Shown in pieces: positions 25,054 to 33,041 of a DNA stretch of 64,000 nucleotides. Within the stretch, counting starts at the first letter, position 1. Every line of letters begins with the position of its first letter. The position numbers were made by a program, and so were the translations under genes. A model generated the notes under the pieces. That model saw nothing but the letters and a program-made list of their open reading frames with translations, searched no databases and was not told the origin of the DNA. The stretch spans positions 3,162,001-3,226,000 of the forward strand of contig NZ_CP168030.1 in assembly GCF_041529975.1 (NCBI RefSeq), in the 5' to 3' direction. The DNA comes from Microbacterium maritypicum. GTDB taxonomy: Bacteria; Actinomycetota; Actinomycetes; Actinomycetales; Microbacteriaceae.

Positions 25054-25427
25054 GTGGCTTCGGGATCGAAGGGCGGCCGGTTGCTCGCGCTGAACTCCTG
25101 CGGGAGCGCACGGGGAGCGACAGGCTCCGCGATCGTCTCCCGCGCCTGCGTCGGCGTCGTCGTCGGCTGCGGCTCCTCGAACAGCGCGTCGCGGATGATG
25201 CGGCGGGGATCGTACTGACGGGGGTCGAGCTTGCGCCAGTCCACATCGTCGAGCTCCGGACCCATCTCCTCACGCATGCGGGACTTGGTCGAGCGGAGGT
25301 ACTCGCCGGCCTTTCGGACCATGCGCGAGAAGCCCTCGGCAGCTCGCGGGAGACGCTCCGGGCCGATGATGAGGACCGCGATGAGACCGATCAGCAGCAG
25401 CTTCTCGAAGGTGAGCCCGAACGTCAT
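25050..25427 (-). CDS. tatB: Sec-independent (Tat) protein translocase subunit TatB
   Basis: 125 residues. The single N-terminal membrane helix (about 5-22) is followed by the TatA/B hinge GPERLP (22-27), an amphipathic helix (about 28-55) and a Pro/acidic tail, as in TatB. The Glu at the start of the hinge region and the long tail favour TatB over TatA. It helps recognise twin-arginine signal peptides. TAGCCT ends 6 nt before the ATG at 25427. tatA and tatC are not in the window. Confidence 0.92.
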   Translation of the reverse strand: MTFGLTFEKLLLIGLIAVLIIGPERLPRAAEGFSRMVRKAGEYLRSTKSRMREEMGPELDDVDWRKLDPRQYDPRRIIRDALFEEPQPTTTPTQARETIAEPVAPRALPQEFSASNRPPFDPEAT

Positions 25428-25433
25428 CTCTAC

Positions 25434-25439
25434 AGGCTA
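25434..25439 (-). promoter_or_regulatory. Predicted -10 element (TAGCCT), leaderless-type
   Basis: On the minus strand TAGCCT, then GTAGAG, then the tatB ATG. Confidence 0.5.
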
Positions 25440-25475
25440 CCGTCGCGCCTGCGGTCCGCGGGTACACCGAGCGAA

Positions 25476-25481
25476 TACTCT
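25476..25481 (+). promoter_or_regulatory. Predicted -10 element (TACTCT) of the O-methyltransferase gene
   Basis: TACTCT precedes GGAGGG, but the ATG at 25518 lies 36 nt further on, so a leader of about 30 nt is expected. Confidence 0.35.
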
Positions 25482-25517
25482 GGAGGGAACCACTGGGCAG
25501 GCAGGGAGAAACAGGCC

Positions 25518-26156
25518 ATGAGCGAGCACGACGCGAACGCGCGATTCCTTCGCGAGTCCATCGTGGAACCCGACTCCATCGCACGCGCACGCGCACACGC
25601 GGTCGAGCTCGGCGCGATGCCGATCAGCACCGTCGTCGGTTCCCAGATCGCCGTGCTCGCCGCCGCGACCGGCGCACGCTCGATCGTCGAGATCGGCACC
25701 GGTGCCGGCGTCTCCGGACTCTGGCTGCTGCACGGAGCGCCGCAGGCCGTGCTTACCTCGATCGACAACGAGCCCGAACACCTCGCGGCAGCGCGACAGG
25801 CATTCGCCGACGCGAAGGTACCGTCCACGAAGGTCCGCTTCATCACCGGGCGCGCCATCGACGTGCTCCCCCGTATGAATGAGTCCTCGTACGACATCGT
25901 GCTCGTCGACGCCGACCCCGACCACATCATCGAGTACGTCGAGCACGGACTCCGCCTCGCCCGCACCGGCGGCCTGGTGCTGGTGCCGCGGATCCTCGGC
26001 GGCGGCCGCGTGGCCGACCCGGTGCAGCGTGATGAGGTCACGTCGGCCTACCGCTCGCTGGTGCAGGAGACCCAGGAGTCCTCGGCCGTGTTGGCGACCG
26101 TGTCGCCCGCAGGTGAAGGACTGCTCCAGCTGATCAGGCTCGCCGACCGCGACTGA
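25518..26156 (+). CDS. Class I SAM-dependent O-methyltransferase (Rv1220c-like)
   Basis: 212 residues. The SAM-binding glycine motif VEIGTGAGVSG is at about 57-67, followed by acidic motif II (LTSIDNEPEH) and the DIVLVDADPDHIIEY motif, whose aspartates bind the metal and SAM in COMT-like bacterial O-methyltransferases. There is no signal peptide. The gene sits between tatB and DUF3117, comparable to Rv1220c in mycobacteria. The methyl acceptor is unknown. It ends at a strong bidirectional terminator. Confidence 0.92.
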   Translation: MSEHDANARFLRESIVEPDSIARARAHAVELGAMPISTVVGSQIAVLAAATGARSIVEIGTGAGVSGLWLLHGAPQAVLTSIDNEPEHLAAARQAFADAKVPSTKVRFITGRAIDVLPRMNESSYDIVLVDADPDHIIEYVEHGLRLARTGGLVLVPRILGGGRVADPVQRDEVTSAYRSLVQETQESSAVLATVSPAGEGLLQLIRLADRD

Positions 26157-26190
26157 GAGTCGCCTCGCCCGGGTACGCCCCGGAATCGAC

Positions 26191-26224
26191 AAAGGGCGGT
26201 GGATCCGAGGATCCACCGCCCTTT
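26191..26224. terminator. Bidirectional intrinsic terminator
   Basis: AAAGGGCGGTGGATCC (26191-26206) is followed after 2 nt by its exact complement (26209-26224), giving a 14-bp stem with a 6-nt loop flanked by AAA and TTT. It lies between the convergent O-methyltransferase and DUF3117 genes. Confidence 0.85.
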
Positions 26225-26252
26225 CGGTCCGCGGATGCGGACCTCAGATCGT

Positions 26253-26426
26253 TCAGGCCGGTGCCACGACGGCGGCAAGCACGTCGTGAAGTTCCTTGGC
26301 CTCAGCGTCGTTCACGGAGACGACCAGACGGCCGCCGCCTTCGAGCGGAACGCGCACGATGATGAGTCGTCCTTCTTTCACGGCCTCCATGGGTCCGTCT
26401 CCGGTCCTCGGCTTCATCGCTGCCAT
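26253..26426 (-). CDS. DUF3117 family small protein
   Basis: A 57-residue protein translated directly from the minus strand (MAAMKPRTGDGPMEAVKEGR, then LIIVRVPLEGGGRLVVSVND and an Ala-rich end). It matches the very conserved actinobacterial DUF3117 family (compare Rv1211). The ATG at 26426 follows a GGAAAGGGAG ribosome binding site. The family has no known function; the basic, glycine-rich strand pattern suggests a small cytosolic beta protein. It ends beside a shared terminator. Confidence 0.9.
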   Translation of the reverse strand: MAAMKPRTGDGPMEAVKEGRLIIVRVPLEGGGRLVVSVNDAEAKELHDVLAAVVAPA

Positions 26427-26520
26427 CGTGGCTCCCTTTCCTCCGGTGGTATGGAATGAGTTTATCGGGTGTCACCGGGACCTGGAGGTCACCGAGCAAC
26501 AATTGGGTCGCCCGACACCG

Positions 26521-27738
26521 TCAGGGCACCTGCCAGAACGTGCTCCCGAGCGCATACACGTGGTAGATCCAGAGCCATTGGCCCAGGAGGCAGAGAGCCA
26601 CCACACCGACGCGCCACCACCGCGATCGAGGAACCGCGACGGCGCCCCAGAGCGGGCTGAGAGGCAGCAGCAGGCGGAACGTGCTGGACTGTGGGAAGAA
26701 CACCGCAAGGAGGTACAGCAGATAGCTGGCGCTCCACAGGCGGAGGTCGCCGCCGAGGGCGCGCACCTGGGGCGAGCGCAGGAGGGTGACGGCGGCCGCC
26801 GCGACCAGCAGCACGAGCGCCACTGGGCCCCACCACTGGGGCATGCCCCAGAGTGCGAACCAGAACTGCGACGCCTGAACCCATCCTTCGAACGGCAGGA
26901 AACCGTCGACGCCGCCGACGATCCAGTGCCGGCGCCACGCGAGTTCTGTCGCGAGATAGGCACCGGGATCGCCCGTGACGACACCGGCGATCAGTTGCCA
27001 GGCGAAGCCCGCCGCGGTCGCGAGCGCCCCGAGCGCGACGATGTGCGTGATCTCCCGCCCGGAGAGGGGTTCCTGCTTCCGCCGGAACCAGCGCACGACG
27101 CCGTGCAACCCGAGGTACAGGGCGAAGGCGAGGATCCCGGGGCGGGTGAAGGCCATCACCGGGATCAGGAGGTAGAGCCGGCCGTATTCGTGTCGGATCG
27201 TCGCGTCGAGCGCGAGGAACAGCAGCAGCAGGAACAGGGTCTCCGCGTAGCCGACCTGGAACATCGCGGCGATCGGCCCGGCAGCGAAGAACACGACCGC
27301 CCAGAGCGCGGCGGAAGCGCCGATGCGGTCGCGAAGCAGGCGATGGAGCGCAAGGCACGCGAGATACCCCGCGGCGAGCGAGATCAGGAGAGCGCCGACT
27401 CCCCAAGATCCGAAGAGGAAGCCCACCGCCTTCGCCGCAAATGCGAACACGGGCATGAATGCCCAGGCGTTCTCGGCGACGTCGCCCGACTCGGTCCGGG
27501 GAAGCTCGGTCGGATAACCGGACTCGGCGACGAGCCAGTACCACTGGGCATCCCACCCGAGGATGAAGTCTTCGAGTCCGGCATCGGCCCCGAAGCGCGA
27601 GAACGACGTCGACAGCGAGGCGGCGATGAGCAGGAAGATCGTCGTCACGGCCCGGGCAGCGAGGTAGACGACCGCGATCCGCAGCGCGACCGGCGTCTGC
27701 GCCCACCGGCGAACCGTGCTCAGCGCGAGGTGAGCCAT
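26521..27738 (-). CDS. GT-C membrane glycosyltransferase, PIG-V/mannosyltransferase-like
   Basis: 405 residues with roughly ten predicted membrane helices. The first external loop contains GWDAQWYWLVAESGYP, matching the WDxxxY...GY signature of PIG-V-like GT-C enzymes, which use polyprenyl-phosphate sugars. A role in glycosylating a cell-envelope lipid or polymer is likely; donor and acceptor are unknown. The ATG at 27738 lies inside the last codons of dapE (19-nt overlap), so the two are cotranscribed. Confidence 0.8.
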   Translation of the reverse strand: MAHLALSTVRRWAQTPVALRIAVVYLAARAVTTIFLLIAASLSTSFSRFGADAGLEDFILGWDAQWYWLVAESGYPTELPRTESGDVAENAWAFMPVFAFAAKAVGFLFGSWGVGALLISLAAGYLACLALHRLLRDRIGASAALWAVVFFAAGPIAAMFQVGYAETLFLLLLFLALDATIRHEYGRLYLLIPVMAFTRPGILAFALYLGLHGVVRWFRRKQEPLSGREITHIVALGALATAAGFAWQLIAGVVTGDPGAYLATELAWRRHWIVGGVDGFLPFEGWVQASQFWFALWGMPQWWGPVALVLLVAAAAVTLLRSPQVRALGGDLRLWSASYLLYLLAVFFPQSSTFRLLLPLSPLWGAVAVPRSRWWRVGVVALCLLGQWLWIYHVYALGSTFWQVP

Positions 27739-28793
27739 GCGCGCAGGCCCCGCTCCACGGCGTCGATCTGCGCGAGCGGCACGCGCTCCTCGTCGTGGTG
27801 CGCGAGGTGCGGGTCGCCGGGACCGTAGTTCACCGCAGGGATGCCGAGCGCCGAGAAACGGGCGACGTCGGTCCAGCCGTACTTCGGGCGAGGCTCGGCG
27901 CCCACAGCCGCAACGAACTGCTGCGCGATCTCGGCGTCGAGTCCGGGGCGCGCACCCTCGGCTGCATCGGTGATCTCGATCTCGAAGCCGGCGAGAACCC
28001 CGCGCAAGTGCGCTTCGGCGTCCGCCGCGGACTTGCTGGGAGCGAAGCGATAGTTGACCTCTACCTCGCACGCGTCGGGGATGACGTTGCCCGCGACGCC
28101 GCCGGCGATGCGCACGGCGCTCAGGCTCTCCCGATACAGAAGGCCCTCGACCGGCACCTCCCTGGCGCGGTACTCCGCGAGCCGCGTCAGGATCGGAGCA
28201 GCACGGTGGATCGCGTTCTCGCCGATCCACGCTCGTGCACTGTGCGCGCGAACGCCGGTCGTGCGCACGATCGCGCGCAGCGTGCCGTTGCATCCACCCT
28301 CGACCTCGCCGTTGGAGGGCTCGCCGAGGATGGCGAAGTCCGCCCGGAACAGGTCGGGTCGCACGGCGGCGAGCAGGCCGAGGCCGTTCTTGGACGCCTC
28401 GATCTCCTCGTTGTCGTACCACATCCAGGTGATGTCGATCGCGGGATCGGTGAGCTCTGCGGCGAGCTTGAGCTGCACGGCCGTGCCCGCCTTCATGTCG
28501 ACGGTTCCCCGCCCCCAGAGGTAGGGCACACCGTCGATCTCGATGTCCCTGGTCGGGAGGTTCGCGTTGATCGGCACGGTGTCGATGTGTCCGGCGATGG
28601 CGACGCGCTGAGCGCGCCCGAGTTCGGTGCGGGCGACGATCGTGTTGCCGTGGCGGAAGACCTCGAGGTGGGACAGCGGGGTGATGGCCGCCTCGATCGC
28701 ATCGGCGAGGGTCTTCTCGTCGCCGGACACGCTCGGGATGTCACAGATCGCACGAGTGAGGTCGACGGAGGACGCGGTCAGATCGAGCACCAT
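27720..28793 (-). CDS. dapE: Succinyl-diaminopimelate desuccinylase DapE
   Basis: 357 residues. It catalyses N-succinyl-LL-DAP to LL-DAP plus succinate in lysine and peptidoglycan synthesis. M20 metal-site residues are H69 and D71 (GHIDTVP), D99 (GTVDMKAG), and the catalytic and binding glutamates E129-E130 (WYDNEE). Later ligands lie in ILGEPSNGEVEGG and near the C-terminal PGDPHLAHHDEE. It is divergent from dapD across 65 bp, each gene with its own leaderless-type -10 element. The ATG at 28793 is supported by TAGGCT 6 nt upstream. Confidence 0.95.
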   Translation of the reverse strand: MVLDLTASSVDLTRAICDIPSVSGDEKTLADAIEAAITPLSHLEVFRHGNTIVARTELGRAQRVAIAGHIDTVPINANLPTRDIEIDGVPYLWGRGTVDMKAGTAVQLKLAAELTDPAIDITWMWYDNEEIEASKNGLGLLAAVRPDLFRADFAILGEPSNGEVEGGCNGTLRAIVRTTGVRAHSARAWIGENAIHRAAPILTRLAEYRAREVPVEGLLYRESLSAVRIAGGVAGNVIPDACEVEVNYRFAPSKSAADAEAHLRGVLAGFEIEITDAAEGARPGLDAEIAQQFVAAVGAEPRPKYGWTDVARFSALGIPAVNYGPGDPHLAHHDEERVPLAQIDAVERGLRAWLTSR

Positions 28794-28799
28794 GGGTCA

Positions 28800-28805
28800 A
28801 GCCTA
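28800..28805 (-). promoter_or_regulatory. Predicted -10 element (TAGGCT) of dapE, leaderless-type
   Basis: On the minus strand TAGGCT, then TGACCC, then the dapE ATG at 28793. Confidence 0.55.
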
Positions 28806-28846
28806 CTTACCCCGTCATGCGTGAAGTCCCTCGCCTCCCGGCGCGA

Positions 28847-28852
28847 TAGCGT
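28847..28852 (+). promoter_or_regulatory. Predicted -10 element (TAGCGT) of dapD, leaderless-type
   Basis: TAGCGT, then GGAGGG, then the dapD ATG at 28859. Confidence 0.55.
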
Positions 28853-28858
28853 GGAGGG

Positions 28859-29806
28859 ATGAGCGACGCACGCACTGTATGGGGTATCGGCCTGACCACG
28901 ATCGCCGGCGACGGCACGGTCCTCGATGCGTGGTACCCGGACGTGCGCACGGGATCTGCCGCTGCAGACGATGCCGCCGTCGCCGCGCTCGAGCCCCTGG
29001 TCGGCGCCGACGAGCGACGGAACGTGACCGTCGAGATCATCCGGCTCCAGATCGACCTCGACGAGGCTCCCGGTTCCACGGCGGACGCGTACCTGCGGCT
29101 GCATGCCCTCTCGCACCTCGTCGTGCGCCCCAACGAGCTGAACCTGGAGGGCATCTTCGGCCACCTGCCGAACGTCGCCTGGACGAACGCCGGCCCGGTG
29201 CTCCCCGCCGACGCCGCCCGTCTGCGGCCGCACCTCCAGCGCGCCGGCATCCAGGTGCAGGGACTGGACAAGTTCCCGCGCCTGACCGACTACGTGCAGC
29301 CTGCGGGCGTCAGGATCGCCGACGCCTCGCGCGTGCGGCTCGGCGCACACCTCTCCCCCGGCACCACCGTGATGCATGAGGGCTTCGTCAACTTCAACGC
29401 CGGAACGCTCGGCTCCTCCATGGTCGAGGGACGCATCTCGCAGGGCGTCGTCGTGGGCGACGGCAGCGACATCGGCGGCGGTTCTTCGATCATGGGCACG
29501 CTCTCGGGTGGAGGCACTCACCGGGTGTCGATCGGTGCACGCACCCTGCTCGGAGCGAACGCCGGCATCGGCATCTCCCTCGGCGACGACTGCGTCGTGG
29601 AGGCGGGCCTGTACGTGACCGCCGGGACGAAGATCGTGCTGGTCGACGGCCCGGTGACGCCGGACGGCGTACGGAAGACCGTGAAGGGCGGAGAGCTCTC
29701 CGGCCAGGACGGACTGCTCTTCCGACGGAACTCCCTCAGCGGCGCCGTCGAGGCCGTGCGCCGCGCCGGAGTGGGCGTGACGCTCAACGAGGCCCTCCAC
29801 GCCTGA
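28859..29806 (+). CDS. dapD: Tetrahydrodipicolinate N-succinyltransferase DapD
   Basis: 315 residues. It transfers succinyl from succinyl-CoA to tetrahydrodipicolinate, the step before DapC and DapE, both also in this window. It has the long N-terminal domain of the actinobacterial DapD class. A left-handed beta-helix of hexapeptide repeats follows from about residue 150 ([19 protein letters not shown]) to about 275. It ends in a short C-terminal helix. Divergent from dapE. Confidence 0.95.
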   Translation: MSDARTVWGIGLTTIAGDGTVLDAWYPDVRTGSAAADDAAVAALEPLVGADERRNVTVEIIRLQIDLDEAPGSTADAYLRLHALSHLVVRPNELNLEGIFGHLPNVAWTNAGPVLPADAARLRPHLQRAGIQVQGLDKFPRLTDYVQPAGVRIADASRVRLGAHLSPGTTVMHEGFVNFNAGTLGSSMVEGRISQGVVVGDGSDIGGGSSIMGTLSGGGTHRVSIGARTLLGANAGIGISLGDDCVVEAGLYVTAGTKIVLVDGPVTPDGVRKTVKGGELSGQDGLLFRRNSLSGAVEAVRRAGVGVTLNEALHA

Positions 29807-29885
29807 GAGCCGCCCGCGCGCCTTCATCGTCAGCCCGCGACCCGCGCGTGGAGGCGGCATGCAGCCGACGGCATGCACGCACTGG

Positions 29886-29891
29886 TAGACT
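29886..29891 (+). promoter_or_regulatory. Predicted -10 element (TAGACT) with a ~190-nt leader to the second DEAD-box gene
   Basis: TAGACT is the only clear -10-like hexamer in the 281-nt gap before 30088 (29807-30087). It implies a leader of about 190 nt. The leader contains a possible hairpin: GGCGA 30003-30007 with TCGCC 30031-30035, and GCGCA 30014-30018 with TGCGC 30024-30028. No conserved small ORF is recognised. Confidence 0.35.
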
Positions 29892-30087
29892 GACACCGTT
29901 GTCCGCACCGCCGGTGCTGCAACATCGTCGTCGTCATGGGGTCTCCGAGGACCGAAGCGAGCAGAACTGCTCCCACCACCAGCATGAGCTGGCATTTCGA
30001 ACGGCGAACCGATGCGCAATTCCTGCGCCGTCGCCCACCTCACCCCTTATCTCGCGCCGATCACTCGTGCGCTGACGGAGTTTCTGC

Positions 30088-31491
30088 ATGTCTACTTTCC
30101 TTGAACTCGGCGTTCCCGCCGAGCTCGCCGCCGTTCTCGCCGATTCGGGCAAGACGGAGGCCTTCGCGATCCAGCGCGACACCCTTCCCGACTCCCTCGC
30201 GGGACGCGACCTCCTGGGCCGCGGACGCACGGGCAGCGGCAAGACCATCGCCTTCGCCCTGCCGCTCGTGGCGCGCCTCGCCGCATCCGGCGGTCAGCGC
30301 CGCGCAGGTCTCCCGCGCGGACTCGTCCTCGCTCCGACCCGGGAGCTCGCGACGCAGATCGCCGCGACCATCGCCCCGCTCGCCGAAGCTGCCGGTCTGC
30401 GCGTCACGACCGTCTTCGGCGGCGTCAGCCAGCGTCCGCAGGAGCAGGCGCTGCGCGGCGGCGTCGACATCGTCGTGGCCTGCCCCGGTCGACTCGAAGA
30501 CCTCATGAAGCAGCAGGTCGTGCGCCTCAGCGCGATCGAGGTCACCGTGCTCGACGAGGCCGACCACATGGCCGACCTCGGCTTCCTCCCCGGCGTCACC
30601 CGCATCCTCACCGCAACGCCGGCCGGTGGCCAGCGTCTCCTGTTCAGCGCCACGCTGGACCGCGGCATCGACACCCTCGCCCGCCGCTTCCTCTCGAACG
30701 CGGTCAGCCACGAGGTCGATGAAGAGAGCGTGCCCGTGGGCGAGATGACCCACCGCGTGCTGGTCGTCGACTCCACCGACAACAAGACCGCTCTCGTGAA
30801 GGAGCTCGCCTCCGGCACCGGACGCCGCATCCTCTTCACCCGCACCAAGCACCAGGCGAAGAAGCTCGCGAAGCAGCTGACGGCTGCCGGGATCCCGGCC
30901 GTCGACCTGCACGGCAACCTGTCGCAGAACGCTCGCGAGCGCAACCTCGGTGCGTTCTCCGCAGCACCGGAAGACGGCGGAGTGCGCGTCCTCGTCGCGA
31001 CCGATGTCGCCGCCCGTGGTGTGCACGTCGACAACGTCGACCTCGTCGTCCACGTCGACCCGCCCGTCGAGCACAAGGCGTACCTGCATCGTTCCGGACG
31101 TACGGCTCGTGCCGGCGCGGCCGGCACCGTCGTGACCGTCGTGCTTCCCGAGCAGCGTCGTGACGTGAAGGACCTTCTGCGCAAGGCGGCCATCTCGGCT
31201 CCGCTGGAAGATGTCACGACCGCTGCCGTCACCGCCCTGGTCCCCGAGCGCGCCCCGCACGTGCGCCCGGCTCCCGTGCAGGCTCCGCAGCAGCAGCAGC
31301 AGCGCCAGTCGTCCAAGCAGCGTCCCGCCGGTGGCGAGAAGAGCGGCGCGGCGAACCCGCCCGCGCGTCGTCGTCGCCGCCCCCGCGCCGGTGGCGCCGG
31401 CGGCCAGGGCAGCGGCTACCAGGGCGGCGGTTACTCCACGCAGAGTGGCCAGTCCCGTCAGGGCGGTGGCCGCAGCTCGCAGGGTCGCTGA
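30088..31491 (+). CDS. DEAD-box ATP-dependent RNA helicase
   Basis: 467 residues, the second DEAD-box helicase of the window and clearly divergent from the one at 13.2 kb. Motifs: Q-motif region AIQRD near 27-31, GRGRTGSGKT (44-53), PTRELA (83-88), CPGR (132-135), DEAD (156-159), FSAT, ARGVHV and HRSGRTARAG. The tail from about residue 395 is Gln-, Arg- and Gly-rich, an RNA-binding type of low complexity. The ATG has a GACGGAG-type ribosome binding site. A long leader precedes it, as in cold-inducible helicase genes; that parallel is inference. Confidence 0.92.
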   Translation: MSTFLELGVPAELAAVLADSGKTEAFAIQRDTLPDSLAGRDLLGRGRTGSGKTIAFALPLVARLAASGGQRRAGLPRGLVLAPTRELATQIAATIAPLAEAAGLRVTTVFGGVSQRPQEQALRGGVDIVVACPGRLEDLMKQQVVRLSAIEVTVLDEADHMADLGFLPGVTRILTATPAGGQRLLFSATLDRGIDTLARRFLSNAVSHEVDEESVPVGEMTHRVLVVDSTDNKTALVKELASGTGRRILFTRTKHQAKKLAKQLTAAGIPAVDLHGNLSQNARERNLGAFSAAPEDGGVRVLVATDVAARGVHVDNVDLVVHVDPPVEHKAYLHRSGRTARAGAAGTVVTVVLPEQRRDVKDLLRKAAISAPLEDVTTAAVTALVPERAPHVRPAPVQAPQQQQQRQSSKQRPAGGEKSGAANPPARRRRRPRAGGAGGQGSGYQGGGYSTQSGQSRQGGGRSSQGR

Positions 31492-31513
31492 CCCGCGGAC
31501 GCAGCTCGACTGA

Positions 31514-31549
31514 AAAGCGCCCCTTCCGCTTCGGCGGAAGGGGCGCTTT
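31514..31549. terminator. Strong bidirectional terminator with UUCG tetraloop
   Basis: AAAGCGCCCCTTCCGC (31514-31529), loop TTCG, then its perfect complement (31534-31549) ending in TTT. It separates the convergent helicase and citrate synthase genes. Confidence 0.9.
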
Positions 31550-31561
31550 CTCGTTGTGCGC

Positions 31562-32851
31562 TCAGCGAGTCGGGAACGACCGCTCAGGAGACCCCGTGTA
31601 CAGCTGCTGCGGACGGCCGATCTTGGTCTGCGGGTCGAGCTGCAGCTCGCGCCACTGGGCCAGCCAGCCGGGCAGACGGCCGATGGCGAACAGCACCGTG
31701 AACATCCGGGTCGGGAAGCCCATCGCCTTGTAGATGACACCGGTGTAGAAGTCGACGTTCGGGTACAGTCGACGCTCACGGAAGTAGTCGTCGGCGAGGG
31801 CGAGTTCCTCGAGCTCCTTCGCGAGGTCGAGCAGCGGGTCGGTGACGCCCAGCGACGAGAGCACCTCGTCGGCGGCGTCCTTGACCAGCTTGGCCCGCGG
31901 GTCGTAGTTCTTGTAGACGCGGTGCCCGAAGCCCATCAGCTTCACGCCCTCTTCCTTGTTCTTCACCCGCTCCACGAAGCGCGAGACGCTCTGGCCGGAG
32001 TCGCGGATCTGACCCAGCATGGTCAGGACGGCCTCATTGGCACCGCCGTGCAGCGGACCGGAGAGTGCCTGGATGCCGGCGGAGACCGAGGCGAACTGGT
32101 TCGCGCCGGTGGAGCCCACCAGGCGGACAGTGGAGGTGGAGGCGTTCTGCTCGTGGTCTTCGTGGAGGATTAGGAGAAGCTCGAGAGCCTTCGACATGAC
32201 CGGGTTGACCTCGTACTCCTCGCTGTGCACGCCGAAGTTGAGCTTGAGGAAGTTGTCCACGAAGCTCAGCGAGTTGTCAGGGTACAGGAAGGCCTGGCCG
32301 ACGCTCTTCTTATGCGCATAGGCCGCGATCACGGGCAGCTTGGCGAGCATGCGCACCATGTTCAGCTCGACATGCTCGGGGTTGTGCGGGTCGGTCTGCC
32401 CCTCGTAGTACGTCGAGAGGGCGGCGACCGCCGACGAGAGCACCGACATCGGGTGCGCCGTGTGCGGCAGAGCCGAGAAGAAGCGCTTGAGGTCTTCGTG
32501 CAGCAGCGTGTGGCGACGGATCTTCTCGTCGAACTCCGCGAGCTCGGAAGCCGAGGGCAGTTCCCCGTAGATGAGGAGCCAGGCGACCTCGAGGTAGCTC
32601 GTCGATCCGGCCAGCTGCTCGATGGGATATCCGCGGTAGCGCAGGATGCCCTTGTCGCCGTCGATGAACGTGATGTCGGACTTGGTGGACGCCGTGTTGA
32701 CGAAACCGTAGTCGAGGCCGGTGTAGCCGGTCTGCCGGGTCAGCGTCGAGAAGTCGATGCTGTCGTGGCCGGCCGTACCGCGCAATACCGGGAATTCGGC
32801 GGTCGTATCGCCGATCGTCAGCTTCGCCGTCTGCTCTGCCGCTGCGCTCAC
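31562..32851 (-). CDS. gltA: Citrate synthase (type II)
   Basis: 429 residues, the length of hexameric type II citrate synthases. It condenses acetyl-CoA and oxaloacetate in the TCA cycle. The N-terminal beta domain is present, and catalytic residues fall in LHEDHEQNASTSTVR, GPLHGGANE (His) and PNVDFYTG (Asp). The GTG start at 32851 has an AGGAGGAGG ribosome binding site a few nt upstream. About 120 nt separate it from a candidate promoter that carries an inverted repeat. Confidence 0.97.
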   Translation of the reverse strand: MSAAAEQTAKLTIGDTTAEFPVLRGTAGHDSIDFSTLTRQTGYTGLDYGFVNTASTKSDITFIDGDKGILRYRGYPIEQLAGSTSYLEVAWLLIYGELPSASELAEFDEKIRRHTLLHEDLKRFFSALPHTAHPMSVLSSAVAALSTYYEGQTDPHNPEHVELNMVRMLAKLPVIAAYAHKKSVGQAFLYPDNSLSFVDNFLKLNFGVHSEEYEVNPVMSKALELLLILHEDHEQNASTSTVRLVGSTGANQFASVSAGIQALSGPLHGGANEAVLTMLGQIRDSGQSVSRFVERVKNKEEGVKLMGFGHRVYKNYDPRAKLVKDAADEVLSSLGVTDPLLDLAKELEELALADDYFRERRLYPNVDFYTGVIYKAMGFPTRMFTVLFAIGRLPGWLAQWRELQLDPQTKIGRPQQLYTGSPERSFPTR

Positions 32852-32976
32852 GCGGTCCTCCTCCTGGCGTCCGACCCCGCTGGTCGCGGTGTATCGGACA
32901 AGATCTTGATCAAGTCGGAACTGGCGATCTCACGGCGCTGTGGCACCAGGTCGAGACACGACCGAATCGCCTTTAC

Positions 32977-33006
32977 AGCCTAGTAGGCACACAGGCCTAC
33001 TGTGAC
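32977..33006 (-). promoter_or_regulatory. Candidate gltA promoter with inverted repeat in the spacer
   Basis: On the minus strand GTCACA (33006-33001), an 18-nt spacer and TAGGCT (32982-32977) form a possible promoter. The 7-bp inverted repeat AGTAGGC/GCCTACT (32982-32988 and 32995-33001) occupies the spacer, as a repressor site might. It could instead be a weak terminator of dapC, but no T-run follows on the minus strand. Confidence 0.35.
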
Positions 33007-33041
33007 ATCCGCCAAACAGATGCGATCTTCACGGAGAAAAC

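Noticed and set aside
29984..30087. A small upstream ORF beginning MSWHFERRTDAQF in the leader of the second DEAD-box gene
   Set aside because: No ribosome binding site of note, and the frame runs on into the helicase gene out of frame. Without conservation data it cannot be supported as a leader peptide.
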